From: Streptomyces sp. NBC_00083
GTDB taxonomy: Bacteria; Actinomycetota; Actinomycetes; Streptomycetales; Streptomycetaceae
Length of the DNA: 64,000 nt
Direction of reading: 5' to 3'
NCBI RefSeq assembly: GCF_026343295.1
Contig: NZ_JAPELY010000001.1
Span: forward strand, 868,001 to 932,000
Shown here piece after piece: positions 38,049 to 47,691 of this stretch (positions within the stretch are counted from its first letter, which is position 1; the number at the start of each line of letters is the position of its first letter). The notes beneath the pieces are model-generated. The model saw nothing but the letters and a program-made list of their open reading frames with translations. It searched no databases and was not told the DNA's origin. Position numbers and translations under genes: made by a program.

Positions 38049-38522
38049 ATGAACACGGAGTTGCGGGTGGCGGCCTACGCCATATGCGTACGGGAAACGG
38101 ACGGGGTCCAGGAGCTCCTGCTCGCGCGTTGGGTGGCCCGGGACGGCACCAAGCGGTGGACGCTGCCGGGCGGCGGCATGGACCACGGCGAGGACCCCCT
38201 GGAGACCGTGGTGCGCGAGCTCGACGAGGAGACCGGCTACGCCGTCGAACCCGTCCGGCTGCTCGGCATCGACTCCATCAACCGGCGCTATCCGCGCAAG
38301 CTCGGCAGGTTCGCCGACTTCCAGGGGCTGCGCATCGTGTACGAGGGCCGGATCACCGGGGGCGAGCTGCGCCACGAGACCGACGGGTCCACCGACCTCG
38401 CGGCCTGGCACCCCCTGGAGCGCGTGACCGATCTGGAGCGGGTCGAACTCGTCGACGTGGGACTTGAGTTGTGGCGCACCCGGCCGGCCACGGGCAAGGC
38501 GCAGCGCAGCGCCGCGGACTGA
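38049..38522 (+). CDS. NUDIX hydrolase
   Basis: A 157-aa NUDIX protein with an intact Nudix box GMDHGEDPLETVVRELDEET (residues about 45-64), which binds Mg2+ and cleaves nucleoside diphosphates linked to another group. The substrate is not predictable. TAATCT (38037-38042) is 6 nt before the ATG and there is no ribosome site, so it is probably leaderless. Confidence 0.9.
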   Translation: MNTELRVAAYAICVRETDGVQELLLARWVARDGTKRWTLPGGGMDHGEDPLETVVRELDEETGYAVEPVRLLGIDSINRRYPRKLGRFADFQGLRIVYEGRITGGELRHETDGSTDLAAWHPLERVTDLERVELVDVGLELWRTRPATGKAQRSAAD

Positions 38523-38587
38523 GCGGCGCTTCCGGTCGCGGACGGCGGGCCGTTCCCCTCCGAAGGGCCCGCCGCCCACGGCCGGCG

Positions 38588-39631
38588 TCAGCGCGGGAGG
38601 ACCACCACATAGGCGGCGGGCTCCCGCTCGGCGGAGGCCATCAGGGCGGTGCGCACCACGGCGGCCTGCTGTTCGAGGCTGTCGCGGAGCTTCTTCGGCG
38701 TGATGTGCACGACGGTGATCCCGAGCCGCTCCAGGGCCTCGCGCTTGCGGCTGCACTCCGACCACAGCGCGGCCTCCTCCTCGTGGCCCTGCCGCGGCGC
38801 CCGGGTGTCCAGCTCCACCGCCACGCCCTGCTCGGGCCAGTAGGCGTCGAGGCCGCCCAGGTGCGGGCCGCCGGGGAGGCGCAGGTCCACGTTCCACAGC
38901 GGGGCGGGCAGACCGAACCCGCTCACCATCGCGTACAGACGGTCCTCGGCGATGGAGCGGCCCTCGGCGAGCAGCGCGTCCACCGCGTCCACGACATGGG
39001 CCCGGGTCAGCAGCCGCGCCTGGGTCAACTCCCTCACCACCGCGGCCGGTTCGGTGTGCCCGCAGCGCACCGCCTCGGTGAGCAGCCGGCGTACGGCCTC
39101 GGCGTCGTCCAGGACCGCGACGGCGTCGGCGAGCGCGCGCGGCACCGGCGCCACCGGCACCCCCGCGATCATCTCCGCGCCGGGCATCACCTGCGCCCGC
39201 ACCAGCTGGGCGCAGCCCGTCGAGCGCAGCCGCCGGGTGCGCGGCACCAGGATGTCGATCCGGTCGAGCGAGAGCAGCGGGGGAGCGGAGGAGAACCGGT
39301 GCAGCGCCAGCGCCGCGAGCCCGGTCACGACGGCCGCCGGCGGCTCGGTGTGCACCTGGCCCTGCGCCGGGACGGACTTGGCGCGGCCGGCGGCCGGCCA
39401 CCCCGCGTACAACAGCGCCGCGTGCAGCCGCTCCTCGCTGGTGGCCGGGCCCGGGTGGAGCACGTACACGCCCGGCAGGAGCTGCTGCCAGGGGCCGCCG
39501 GGCCGGCACTGGGCGGTGGTGCGTGCGGCCGAAACGCCGTGGGCGCGCAGCTGGTTGGCGGAGAGCACGCGCCGCTGTACGTCGGTGAGGTGGCTCAGGG
39601 GGCGGGGGGAGAGCGGGGTGTTGTGGTTCAT
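38588..39631 (-). CDS. DUF559-like protein with AbiEi-type N-terminal domain
   Basis: A 347-aa protein. The N-terminal part (LTDVQRRVLSANQLRAHGVS, then PGVYVLHPGPAT) resembles the winged-helix domain of AbiEi-type antitoxin-related proteins. The C-terminal 100 residues (GGLDAYWPEQGVAVELD, then KREALERLGITVVHITPKKL) resemble the DUF559/Vsr-like endonuclease fold. Such genes are scattered in actinobacteria without an established role, and no toxin partner is adjacent. ATG 39631 has only a weak ribosome site. Confidence 0.7.
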   Translation of the reverse strand: MNHNTPLSPRPLSHLTDVQRRVLSANQLRAHGVSAARTTAQCRPGGPWQQLLPGVYVLHPGPATSEERLHAALLYAGWPAAGRAKSVPAQGQVHTEPPAAVVTGLAALALHRFSSAPPLLSLDRIDILVPRTRRLRSTGCAQLVRAQVMPGAEMIAGVPVAPVPRALADAVAVLDDAEAVRRLLTEAVRCGHTEPAAVVRELTQARLLTRAHVVDAVDALLAEGRSIAEDRLYAMVSGFGLPAPLWNVDLRLPGGPHLGGLDAYWPEQGVAVELDTRAPRQGHEEEAALWSECSRKREALERLGITVVHITPKKLRDSLEQQAAVVRTALMASAEREPAAYVVVLPR

Positions 39632-39736
39632 GCCGCAGGGTTTTCCGCAGCCGGACCGCCCGCTAACCGCTGTTACAAGCCCGTCGACAAACCCGGACAA
39701 CCCCGTCCTAAAGTACGGGCGTTCGAGTGCCGATCA

Positions 39737-39760
39737 GGGGGCCCGGCGAACCGGGCCCCC
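39737..39760 (-). terminator. terminator of second pepN
   Basis: Perfect 10-bp stem GGGGGCCCGG / CCGGGCCCCC with a CGAA tetraloop, 23 bp beyond the pepN2 stop. Confidence 0.85.
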
Positions 39761-39783
39761 GAACGGGTGGCGACGGGGGGCCG

Positions 39784-42363
39784 TCAGCCGGCGCTGGCCG
39801 CCGCGTCACAGGCCTGGCCGCGCAGGGTGCGCGCCAGGTCGTCGCGGGCTTCGAGGACGAGCCGGCGCAGGGCCGGAGCCGCGCCCTCGTGCGCGGCGAG
39901 CCACGCGTCGGTCGCCTTCAGCGTCGCCTCGTCGTCCTGGAGCCCCGGGAAGAGGCCCTTCACGACGTCCATCCCGATCTGGATCGAACGCTCGGCCCAG
40001 ACCCGCTCGATCGCCTCGAAGTACTTCGCGGCGTACGGCGCGGTCAGCTCGCGCTGCGAGGGCTGGCCGAACCCCGAAATCGTCGCCTCCACCAGGGCGT
40101 TGGACAGCTGGTCCGACTCCACGACCTGCGCCCAGGCCTGCGCCTTGACCGCCGCCGAGGGGCGCGCCGCCAGGCATCGCACATGGTGGCGCTTGCCGGA
40201 CGCGGTGTCGTCGCGCGCCAGTTCCGCGTCGATCGCGCTCTCGTCGGCGATGCCGTGCGCCGCCAGCGGTTCCAGCAGCGCCCAGCGCAGCTCCTGGTCG
40301 ACGTCGAGACCGTCGATCTTCGCCGAACCCGCGAGCAGCCCCTGAAGGAGCTGGAAGTCGGAGCCGGACGAGGCGGTCGACGCGAAGAAGCGGGCCCAGG
40401 TGAGCTGGTGCTCGCTGCCCGGCTCCGCGAGGCGCAGCTCGCGCAGGGCGCCCGCGGAGAGCAGCGGCCCGCCCTCGGCGCGCCAGGCCGGCGCCGCGTA
40501 GTGCACGAGCGCCGACTGCGTCCAGGCGTGCAGCATCTGGAGCACGCCGATGTCCGACTCGCGGCCCGCGTGCGCGAGCACCAGCGCGATGAAGTCACGG
40601 GCCGGCATGAGCCCGTCCCGCGTCAGGTTCCACAGCGCCGACCAGCACAGGGCGCGTGCCAGCGGGTCGGTGATGTCACCGAGGCGGGCGCGGAGCGTGG
40701 TGAGCGAGCCCTCGTCGAAGCGGATCTTGCAGTAGGTCAGGTCGTCGTCGTTGACCAGGATCAGATCGGGCCGCTCGGCACCGGTCAGCTCGGCGATCAC
40801 GGTGCGGGGGCCGTCGACGTCGACCTCGGCGCGGGCGTAACGCACCAGGGCGCCCGACTCGTTGCGGTACAGGCCGACCGCGACCCGGTGCGGACGCAGC
40901 TCGGGGTGCGAGGCCGCGGCCTCCTGAACCACGGCGAGCTCGGTGATCCGGTCGCCCGCGTCGTAGGTCGCGACCGGCGTCAGGGAGTTGACGCCCGCCG
41001 TCTGGAGCCAGGAACGCGACCAGGTGGCCAGGTCGCGCCCGGAGACCTCTTCGAGTACGGAGAGCAGATCGCCGAGGCGGGTGTTGCCGTAGGCGTGCCG
41101 CTTGAAGTAGCGCCGGGCGCCCTCCAGGAAGTCGTCCCGGCCGACGTACGCCACGAGCTGCTTGAGCACCGAGGCGCCCTTCGCGTACGTGATGCCGTCG
41201 AAGTTGAGCTTGGCGTCCTCCAGGTCACGGATGTCGGCCGTGATCGGGTGCGTGGAGGGCAGCTGGTCGGCGCGGTAGGCCCACGCCTTGCGGCCGTTGG
41301 CGAACGTCACCCAGCTGTTGGTGAAGCGCGTCGCCTCGGCCAGCGAGAACGAGCCCATGAAGTCGGCGAAGGACTCCTTCAGCCACAGGTCGTCCCACCA
41401 CACCATGGTGACGAGGTCGCCGAACCACATGTGCGCCATCTCGTGCAGGATGACGTTGGCCCGGCGCTCGTAGGCGGCCCGGGTCACCTTGCCGCGGTAG
41501 ATGTACTCCTCGCGGAACGTCACCAGGCCCGGGTTCTCCATCGCGCCCAGGTTGTACTCCGGCACGAACGCCTGGTCGTACTTCCCGAACGGGTACGGGA
41601 AGTCGAAGTTGTCGTGGAAGAAGTCCAGGCCCTGCTTGGTGACGAGGAAGACGTCGTCGGCGTCGAAGTGCTTGGCGAGGCCCTTGCGGCACATCGCGCC
41701 GAGCGGGATCTCCAGGGTGCGGCCGTCGTCGAGGCTCCGCGTGTAGGAGTCGGTGACGTAGTGGTACGGGCCCGCCACCACGCAGGTGATGTACGTGGAG
41801 ATCGGCTCGGTCGCGGCGAAGCGCCACACCCCGTCGCCCTCCTGGCCGCCCGCGCCGTTGGACCACACCGTCCAGCCGTCGGGGGCCTGCGCCTCGAAGA
41901 CGAAGGGGGCCTTGAGGTCGGGCTGTTCGAAGGTGGCGAACACCCGGCGCGAGTCGGCCGGCTCGTACTGCGTGTACAGGTAGACCTCGCCGTCCTCCGG
42001 GTCGACGAAGCGGTGCATGCCCTCGCCGGTCCGGCTGTAGGCGCACTGCGCGTCGACCACCAGGACGTTCTCGGCGGCCAGGTCGTCCAGGGCGATCCGC
42101 TTGCCGTCGAACACCGCGGCCACGTCCAGGGCGCGGCCGTTGAGCGTCACCGAGGTCACCGACGGGGCGATGAGGTCGGCGAAGGTCGAGGCGCCGGGGC
42201 GGGCCGAACGGAAGCGGACGGTCGTCAGCGACCGGAAGGTGCGGGGCCCGTCCGGGGCGTCCCCGACGGCGGACCGCAGGTCGAGAGAGACGTCGTAGCC
42301 CTCGACGGACAGCAGCTCGGCCCGCTCGCGGGCCTCGTCGCGGGACAGATTCTCACCGGGCAC
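39784..42363 (-). CDS. pepN: aminopeptidase N (M1 family), second copy
   Basis: An 859-aa zinc aminopeptidase with GAMEN at 273-277, HEMAH at 307-311 and Glu330 as third ligand. It aligns end to end with the first copy (shared GDLVTM, QLPSTHPI, KGASVLKQLVAYVG) but has diverged widely, so the duplication is old. GTG 42363 follows GGAG at 5 nt; a GTG at 42369 is an alternative. The N-terminus PGENLSRDEARERAELL parallels PGTNLTREEAQRRAALL of the other copy. Confidence 0.95.
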   Translation of the reverse strand: MPGENLSRDEARERAELLSVEGYDVSLDLRSAVGDAPDGPRTFRSLTTVRFRSARPGASTFADLIAPSVTSVTLNGRALDVAAVFDGKRIALDDLAAENVLVVDAQCAYSRTGEGMHRFVDPEDGEVYLYTQYEPADSRRVFATFEQPDLKAPFVFEAQAPDGWTVWSNGAGGQEGDGVWRFAATEPISTYITCVVAGPYHYVTDSYTRSLDDGRTLEIPLGAMCRKGLAKHFDADDVFLVTKQGLDFFHDNFDFPYPFGKYDQAFVPEYNLGAMENPGLVTFREEYIYRGKVTRAAYERRANVILHEMAHMWFGDLVTMVWWDDLWLKESFADFMGSFSLAEATRFTNSWVTFANGRKAWAYRADQLPSTHPITADIRDLEDAKLNFDGITYAKGASVLKQLVAYVGRDDFLEGARRYFKRHAYGNTRLGDLLSVLEEVSGRDLATWSRSWLQTAGVNSLTPVATYDAGDRITELAVVQEAAASHPELRPHRVAVGLYRNESGALVRYARAEVDVDGPRTVIAELTGAERPDLILVNDDDLTYCKIRFDEGSLTTLRARLGDITDPLARALCWSALWNLTRDGLMPARDFIALVLAHAGRESDIGVLQMLHAWTQSALVHYAAPAWRAEGGPLLSAGALRELRLAEPGSEHQLTWARFFASTASSGSDFQLLQGLLAGSAKIDGLDVDQELRWALLEPLAAHGIADESAIDAELARDDTASGKRHHVRCLAARPSAAVKAQAWAQVVESDQLSNALVEATISGFGQPSQRELTAPYAAKYFEAIERVWAERSIQIGMDVVKGLFPGLQDDEATLKATDAWLAAHEGAAPALRRLVLEARDDLARTLRGQACDAAASAG

Positions 42364-42543
42364 GGGCACTCCTTTGTGTCTCGTTCGAACAGCTTCGATC
42401 CTCCCATGCCCGGCAGGTGGCGGCCGAGCGGAAAGAAGATCGGCCACCTGCGCCTGGGGGCGGAATGCTTTCGGCGGGTGCCGGTGTTTGCCCGTAGAGA
42501 GGTCTGTTGGCCCGCCCCTGCCCGAAGTTGCCCGAGGAGAGAC

Positions 42544-43194
42544 ATGTCCGAGAACGCCAAGACGCCCGTCGACTTCTGGTTCGACCCGCTGTGCCCCTGG
42601 GCCTGGATGACCTCGCGCTGGATGCTGGAGGTCGAGAAGGTCCGCGACGTCGAGGTGCACTGGCACGTGATGAGCCTCGCCGTCCTCAACGAGGACCGCC
42701 TCGACGAGCTGCCCGAGGAGTACGCCGAGAACATGCGGCCCGGCGGCAAGGCGTGGGGCCCGGTGCGCGTCGTCATCGCGGCGCGCGAGCTGCACGGCGA
42801 GGAGGTCGTCGGCGAGCTCTACACCGCGCTCGGCACCCGCATCCACAACGAGGGCGCCGGTGTGACCCGCGAGGCCGTCGCCGCCGCGCTCAAGGACGTG
42901 GACCTGCCCGCGGACCTGATCGACTACATCGACCGGGACACCTACGACACCGAGCTGCGTGCCTCGCACAAGAAGGGCATCGAGATGGTCGGCCAGGACG
43001 TCGGCACCCCGGTCATCGCCGTGCCGGGCGCCGACGGCGAGCAGATCGCCTTCTTCGGCCCGGTCGTCACCCCCGCCCCCCAGGGTGAGGCCGCGGCCAA
43101 GCTGTGGGACGGCACGCTGCTGGTCGCCGCGACGCCCGGCTTCTACGAGATCAAGCGCAGCCGCACGGTGGGCCCGGACTTCAGCAACCTCTGA
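42544..43194 (+). CDS. DsbA-like thioredoxin-fold protein, mycothiol-dependent nitroreductase type
   Basis: A 216-aa DSBA-family protein. It starts with VDFWFDPLCPWAWMTSRW, a CPWAW active-site motif keeping only the first Cys, and has the cis-Pro loop GTPVIAVPG. Mycobacterial Rv2466c, a mycothiol-dependent nitroreductase, has this form; the assignment is by resemblance. It probably reduces electrophiles or disulfides in the cytoplasm. GGAG 5 nt before the ATG. Transcribed away from pepN2. Confidence 0.85.
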   Translation: MSENAKTPVDFWFDPLCPWAWMTSRWMLEVEKVRDVEVHWHVMSLAVLNEDRLDELPEEYAENMRPGGKAWGPVRVVIAARELHGEEVVGELYTALGTRIHNEGAGVTREAVAAALKDVDLPADLIDYIDRDTYDTELRASHKKGIEMVGQDVGTPVIAVPGADGEQIAFFGPVVTPAPQGEAAAKLWDGTLLVAATPGFYEIKRSRTVGPDFSNL

Positions 43195-43239
43195 CCCACG
43201 TCCACTGAGCATGCCGCCCAGACCGACCCCGCTGGAGCT

Positions 43240-43560
43240 CCGCCCCAGCCCCCGTCCGCGCCTTGAGGGCGCTCGTCCTCAAACGCCGGACGGGCTGGGG
43301 TTGCCGATGCTGGGCATGCTGCCAAGGCCGGCCCACCTGGGGGCGCGGGGAACTGCGCGAGACGCGGGCACGGTCCGCAGTCGAAGGCCGGGGTGTCCTG
43401 GGGCTCCGCCCCAGACTCCGTGTCGCGCCCGAGAGGCGCTTGTCCTCAATCGCCGGTCGGGCTGAGGCGGCCCGCATGGGCCGGGGTCGAGCAGCCGGAC
43501 GGGCTGGGTGTGCCCACGCTGGGCGCTCTGCCAAGGCGGCCCGCCCAGGGGCGCGGGGAC
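43240..43560. repeat. intergenic repeat cluster 2
   Basis: The 489 bp between the nitroreductase-like gene and sodF hold no gene. They contain the reverse complement of the 23-bp element of cluster 1 (43269-43291, exact) and a degenerate copy near 43434-43460, two copies of GGGGCGCGGGGAACTGCGCG-like sequence (near 43342 and 43551), two CTGCCAAGGC units and a GGGGCTCCGCCCC hairpin. Confidence 0.75.
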
Positions 43561-43568
43561 TGCGCGAG

Positions 43569-43601
43569 CGGCCCCCGCGAGTCATGTCCTCGCGGGGGCC
43601 G
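43569..43601. terminator. terminator between nitroreductase-like gene and sodF
   Basis: Perfect 12-bp stem CGGCCCCCGCGA / TCGCGGGGGCCG with a 9-nt loop, followed rightward by TTCGTTTC. It lies between convergent genes and could serve both. Confidence 0.8.
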
Positions 43602-43683
43602 TTCGTTTCATCCGCCCGCACGTGAAGGGTGAGAAGACGATCACGAGCAGGACGCCGGGGCGCGCCGGGAGCGGCGCGGGGTG

Positions 43684-44325
43684 TTACGGGGCCAGGATCA
43701 GGTTGTTGCCGGCCTGCTTGGCGGCGACGTAACGCCGCGCCACGTCCTGCCAGTTGACGACCCGCCACATGGCCTCGATGAAGTCGACCTTCTGGTTCTT
43801 GTACTGAAGGTAGAACGCGTGCTCCCACGCGTCGAAGACCAGAACCGGCGTCGAGCCCTGGCCCACGTTGCCCTGGTGGTCGTAGATCTGCTCGACCACG
43901 AGGCGGCCGCTGATGGGCTCGTAGGCGAGGACGCCCCAGCCCGATCCCTGCGTCGTCGCCGCGGCCTTGGTCAGCTGGGCCTTGAACTTGGCGAAGGAGC
44001 CGAAGGACTCGGCGATGGCGTCGGCCAGCTCGCCGGTGCCGTCCTTCTCCAGCGGCTCGCCGCCGCCGTCGCCCGTCATGTTGTGCCAGTAGATCGAGTG
44101 CAGGATGTGGCCGGAGAGGTGGAACGCGAGGTTCTTCTCCAGGCCGTTGATCGAGCCCCAGGCGTCCTTGTCGCGCGCCTCCGCGAGCTGCTCGAGGGTG
44201 TCGTTCGCGCCCTTCACGTACGCCGCGTGGTGCTTGTCGTGGTGCAGCTCGATGATCTCCGGGCTGATGACGGGTTCGAGCGCCGCGTAGTCGTACGGAA
44301 GTTCAGGAAGCGTGTAAATGGCCAT
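43684..44325 (-). CDS. sodF: iron superoxide dismutase
   Basis: A 213-aa Fe/Mn-type superoxide dismutase. The metal ligands lie in [25 protein letters not shown] and [11 protein letters not shown]. Streptomyces have a nickel enzyme (SodN) and an iron enzyme (SodF) regulated in opposite ways by nickel through the repressor Nur; the Nur box upstream supports the sodF identity. ATG 44325. It removes superoxide in the cytoplasm. Confidence 0.95.
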   Translation of the reverse strand: MAIYTLPELPYDYAALEPVISPEIIELHHDKHHAAYVKGANDTLEQLAEARDKDAWGSINGLEKNLAFHLSGHILHSIYWHNMTGDGGGEPLEKDGTGELADAIAESFGSFAKFKAQLTKAAATTQGSGWGVLAYEPISGRLVVEQIYDHQGNVGQGSTPVLVFDAWEHAFYLQYKNQKVDFIEAMWRVVNWQDVARRYVAAKQAGNNLILAP

Positions 44326-44360
44326 GTCCGAGCCCTCCGACTGCTCACTGCAAATGCTTA

Positions 44361-44377
44361 TTGCAATTGATGTGCAA
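44361..44377 (-). promoter_or_regulatory. Nur box (nickel-responsive repressor site) of sodF
   Basis: TTGCAA-TTGAT-GTGCAA fits the published Nur consensus tTGCaa-N5-ttGCAA with one mismatch. A further CTGCAA is at 44348-44353. It lies 36 bp upstream of the sodF start in an unusually AT-rich promoter, as expected for repression when nickel is present. Confidence 0.8.
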
Positions 44378-44436
44378 GTGCACGCTACCAGCAGCAATGC
44401 GCCCGCGCAGGTAAGGGTGACCTCATGTGGGCTCAG

Positions 44437-44481
44437 CAAAAAGTCCTGCGTCCCGGGGCGTAGGGCCCGGGAACGCAGGAC
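44437..44481 (-). terminator. intrinsic terminator of the first permease
   Basis: A 15-bp stem with one bulge (GTCCTGCGT-CCCGGG / CCCGGGAACGCAGGAC) followed on the minus strand by a run of five T. It lies 26 bp past the permease stop. Confidence 0.85.
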
Positions 44482-44506
44482 AGTTGGGGCGGGGAGCGGC
44501 GCTCCG

Positions 44507-45916
44507 TCAGGCGTCGATCGGGGCCGCGGTCGAGGTGCGCTGGCGGATGTAGCCGACGATCGCGAGGACCAGGGTGAGCCCGCCCGTGTAGTAGAGCTGG
44601 ACGCGGGTGCCGTCCTCGCGGGCCATCAGGACGAAGACGACGGCCATGGCGAGCAGCGCGACCCAGGTCAGCCACGGGTACAGCCACATCTTCACGACGA
44701 GCTTCTCCGGGGCCTCGCGCTCGGTGCGGCGGCGCAGCAGCAGCTGCGACGCGGCGATGAAGAACCAGACGACCAGGATGATCGCGCCGATGGTGTTCAG
44801 GAGCCACTGGAAGATGTCGTCGGGACGCCAGTAGCTGAGCAGCACGCACACGAAACCGAAGGCGGACGAGGTGAGGACCGCGACGCGGGGCACCCCGCCG
44901 GAGACCTTGCCGAGCACCTTGGGGCCCTGGCCGCGCGAGACGAGCGAGCCGGCCATGCGGGAGGCGCCGTAGATGTTGGCGTTCATCGCGGAGAGCAGGG
45001 CGACCAGGATCACGACGTTCATGATGTGGCTCGCGGCCGGGATGCCGAGGTAGTCGAGGGTCGCGACGTAGGGGCCCTTGGCGACGATGTCCTTGCCGGT
45101 CCACGGCAGCAGTGTCACCACGACCGCCATCGAGCCGACGTAGAAGATCGCGATCCGCCACATCGCGGTGCGCACGGCCTTCGCGACGCCCTGGACGGGG
45201 TGTTCGGACTCGGCCGCCGCGATGGTGACCGTCTCCAGGCCGCCGTACGCGAAGACGGAGGCGAGCAGTCCGACGATGAGGCCCTCGCTGCCGTTGGGCA
45301 TGAAGCCGCCGTGGCCGGTGAGGTTGGTCAGGCCCGGGGCGCTCGTGTCCGGCAGGACGCCGGTGATCGCGAGGACGCCGATGGCCAGGAAGAGGACGAT
45401 CGCGCCGATCTTCAGCGCGGCGAACCAGAACTCGAACTCGCCGAAGTTCTTCACGGCCGCCAGGTTGGTGCCGCAGAAGACCAGCATGAACACGGCGACC
45501 AGGGCCCACTCCGGCACGCCCGGCAGCCAGCCGTGCACGATGCCCGCGGCGCCGATGCCCTCCAGGCCGACGGCCACGCACAGCAGGAACCAGAAGGCCC
45601 AGCCCGCGGTGAACCCGGCCCACGGCCCCATCGCCCGCTCGGCGTGGACCGAGAAGGACCCGGACGCGGGGTTGGCGGCCGACATCTCGCCCAGCATGCG
45701 CATGACGAGCATGACCAGGGCGCCGGATATCGCGTAGGCGAGGATGATCGAGGGTCCGGCCGCGGCGATCGCGGTGCCGGAGCCGACGAACAGGCCCGCG
45801 CCGATGACGCCGCCGAGGGCGATCATCGACAGGTGGCGCTGCTTGAGACCGTGCGTGAGCGGAGAGTCGGCCTGCTGCCGGCTGTCGTCCTGCACGGGCG
45901 CGGTTGTCCGAGACAT
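44507..45916 (-). CDS. amino acid permease (APC superfamily, AroP/GabP-like), first of three
   Basis: A 469-aa permease with 12 membrane spans. The family start [20 protein letters not shown] (residues about 30-49) binds the substrate backbone, and [15 protein letters not shown] marks span 5. Proton-coupled amino acid uptake is expected. An ATG two codons upstream (45922) is possible, but the AGGG site favours 45916. The two other permeases in this region share 40-50 percent-looking similarity by eye. Confidence 0.9.
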   Translation of the reverse strand: MSRTTAPVQDDSRQQADSPLTHGLKQRHLSMIALGGVIGAGLFVGSGTAIAAAGPSIILAYAISGALVMLVMRMLGEMSAANPASGSFSVHAERAMGPWAGFTAGWAFWFLLCVAVGLEGIGAAGIVHGWLPGVPEWALVAVFMLVFCGTNLAAVKNFGEFEFWFAALKIGAIVLFLAIGVLAITGVLPDTSAPGLTNLTGHGGFMPNGSEGLIVGLLASVFAYGGLETVTIAAAESEHPVQGVAKAVRTAMWRIAIFYVGSMAVVVTLLPWTGKDIVAKGPYVATLDYLGIPAASHIMNVVILVALLSAMNANIYGASRMAGSLVSRGQGPKVLGKVSGGVPRVAVLTSSAFGFVCVLLSYWRPDDIFQWLLNTIGAIILVVWFFIAASQLLLRRRTEREAPEKLVVKMWLYPWLTWVALLAMAVVFVLMAREDGTRVQLYYTGGLTLVLAIVGYIRQRTSTAAPIDA

Positions 45917-46066
45917 GGGCATGCCCTGTTCAGTAGCTGATCCACCGGGGCGGCGGCACGGGCCCACAGTCTTAGGGCGGCCCCGCTCAGAGGGAACACC
46001 CGCCCGCTATGCGGACACTCGACTCACACAGAGTGAAGGCTCCCGTGCGTTTTGTTTACGCGACCT

Positions 46067-47434
46067 TCACACGCGGCGCGTGCGCAACTCCCGTACCCCT
46101 GCCACCGCGAGGACCACCGCGGTCGCCCCCGCCGACCACAGCACCTGCGGCCGGGCCGAGGAGTCGAACAGCATCAGCACGAGCACCGCGCCCATCGCGG
46201 CGAGCGCCGCCCAGGTGAGATACGGGAACGCCCACATCTTCAGCGTCAGCGTCTCGGGCGCCTCGCGCTCGATGCGACGGCGCAGCCGCAGCTGCGACAG
46301 GGCGATCAGCGCCCATACGAACAGGAGCACCGCGCCCACCGCGTTGAGCATGTAGAGGAACACCGAGTCCGGCCACTTCAGGTTCAGCAGGACCGAGACG
46401 AACCCGAACGCCACCGAGGCGAGCACCGCCCGGCGCGGCACCCCGCCGCCCGCGGTCCTCAGCAGGCCCCGCGGCGCCTCGCCCCGCTCGGCGAGCGAGA
46501 AGATCATGCGCGAGGAGCCGTACAGATTGGCGTTGAGGGCGGAGAGCAGTGCCACGAACACGACGATGTTCATGATCTGCCCGGCCGACGGGATGCCGAT
46601 CGAGTCGAGCACCGCGACATACGGGCTCTGGCCCGGCTTCATCGACGTCCACGGCAGCAGCGTGACGATGACCAGCATCGAGCCCACGTAGAAGAAGAGG
46701 ATGCGCCACACCGCGCTGCGCACCGCGCGCCCGACCGCCCGCACCGGGTCGTCGGACTCGGCGGCGGCGATCGTGACGACTTCCAGGCCGCCGAACGCGA
46801 AGATCACCGCGAGCACCCCGGAGACCACCCCGCTCACCCCGGCCGGCAGGAAGCCGCCCTGCCCGGTCAGGTTGGACAGGCCCACCGCCGAGGTGTCGGG
46901 CAGCACCCCGAAGACCGCGAGCAGGCCCAGCACCAGGAACGCGAGGATCGCGAAGATCTTCAGGGCGGCGAACCAGAACTCGAACTCGCCGAAGTTCTTC
47001 ACCGAGGCCAGGTTGGCGGCCGTGAACACCACCATGAAGATCAGCACCCAGGCCCACTGCGGCACCCCCGGCGCCCAGCCGTTGGCGATCTTCGCGGCGC
47101 CGGTCGCCTCCACGGCGAGCACCACGACCAGCAGGAACCAGTAGAGCCAGCCCACGCTGAACCCCGCCCACCGGCCGAGCGCCCGCTCCGCGTGGACCGA
47201 GAACGAGCCCGACGCCGGCATCGCCGCCGACATCTCGCCCAGCATCCGCATCACCAGCATCGCGATGGCGCCCGCGATCAGATACGACACGACGATGCCG
47301 GGCCCCGCCACCGCGATCCCGGCACCCGACCCCACGAAGAGCCCCGCACCGATCACCCCGCCGAGGCCGAGCATGGTCAGATGGCGCTGCTTCAGCCCGT
47401 GCGAGAGGGGTTCGGCGGGCAAGGGCTCGTGCAT
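46067..47434 (-). CDS. amino acid permease (APC superfamily, AroP/GabP-like), second of three
   Basis: A 455-aa, 12-span permease with [20 protein letters not shown] near the N-terminus and [18 protein letters not shown] at span 5. It is closest to the first permease. TAGGTT (about 47464-47469, minus strand) may be its -10. A candidate small ORF lies further upstream (47535-47648). Substrate unknown; aromatic or branched amino acids are typical for this branch. Confidence 0.9.
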   Translation of the reverse strand: MHEPLPAEPLSHGLKQRHLTMLGLGGVIGAGLFVGSGAGIAVAGPGIVVSYLIAGAIAMLVMRMLGEMSAAMPASGSFSVHAERALGRWAGFSVGWLYWFLLVVVLAVEATGAAKIANGWAPGVPQWAWVLIFMVVFTAANLASVKNFGEFEFWFAALKIFAILAFLVLGLLAVFGVLPDTSAVGLSNLTGQGGFLPAGVSGVVSGVLAVIFAFGGLEVVTIAAAESDDPVRAVGRAVRSAVWRILFFYVGSMLVIVTLLPWTSMKPGQSPYVAVLDSIGIPSAGQIMNIVVFVALLSALNANLYGSSRMIFSLAERGEAPRGLLRTAGGGVPRRAVLASVAFGFVSVLLNLKWPDSVFLYMLNAVGAVLLFVWALIALSQLRLRRRIEREAPETLTLKMWAFPYLTWAALAAMGAVLVLMLFDSSARPQVLWSAGATAVVLAVAGVRELRTRRV

Positions 47435-47534
47435 GGTGCTCGTATCGTTCGGTTTATGGGGAACCTACAGTCTCGCCCAGCCGCGCCCCCGGGCGCAAAA
47501 GGGGCAGCCGAGCACATCGGCGTAGTGACGGGGG

Positions 47535-47648
47535 TCACGCCGGCCGGCGCCTTAACCCCGGTCCTTTGTCCGGACCCCACCAAGGCTCCAACACCCGCTT
47601 TGTGGGCGGCTGCTGGTGATCCAGCGAGATTCCGTGGGCTAACGTCAC
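47535..47648 (-). CDS. candidate small ORF or leader peptide (37 aa) upstream of permease
   Basis: A GTG at 47648, preceded by GTGGGGACACC, opens a 37-codon frame whose product contains GISLDHQQPPTKRVLEPWWG. It has adjacent Trp codons and two rare TTA codons (positions 3 and 32). A GGTCC-N7-GGACC hairpin (about 47560-47576) overlaps the end of the frame. This could be an attenuation leader for the permease 100 bp downstream, but GC3 is only about 76 percent and the region also serves as the bioY upstream sequence, so it is tentative. Confidence 0.3.
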   Translation of the reverse strand: MTLAHGISLDHQQPPTKRVLEPWWGPDKGPGLRRRPA

Positions 47649-47691
47649 GGTGTCCCCACCACGTTCCGCCCCACCACCTGCCGGAGTCCCG

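Noticed and set aside
38588..39631. Toxin-antitoxin pair based on the AbiEi-like domain
   Set aside because: No adjacent AbiEii-type nucleotidyltransferase toxin; the neighbours are NUDIX and pepN genes.
47435..47691. Possible riboswitch upstream of bioY or the permease
   Set aside because: Hairpins exist but no known riboswitch consensus (TPP, cobalamin, SAM-IV, glycine, fluoride) could be matched by eye.
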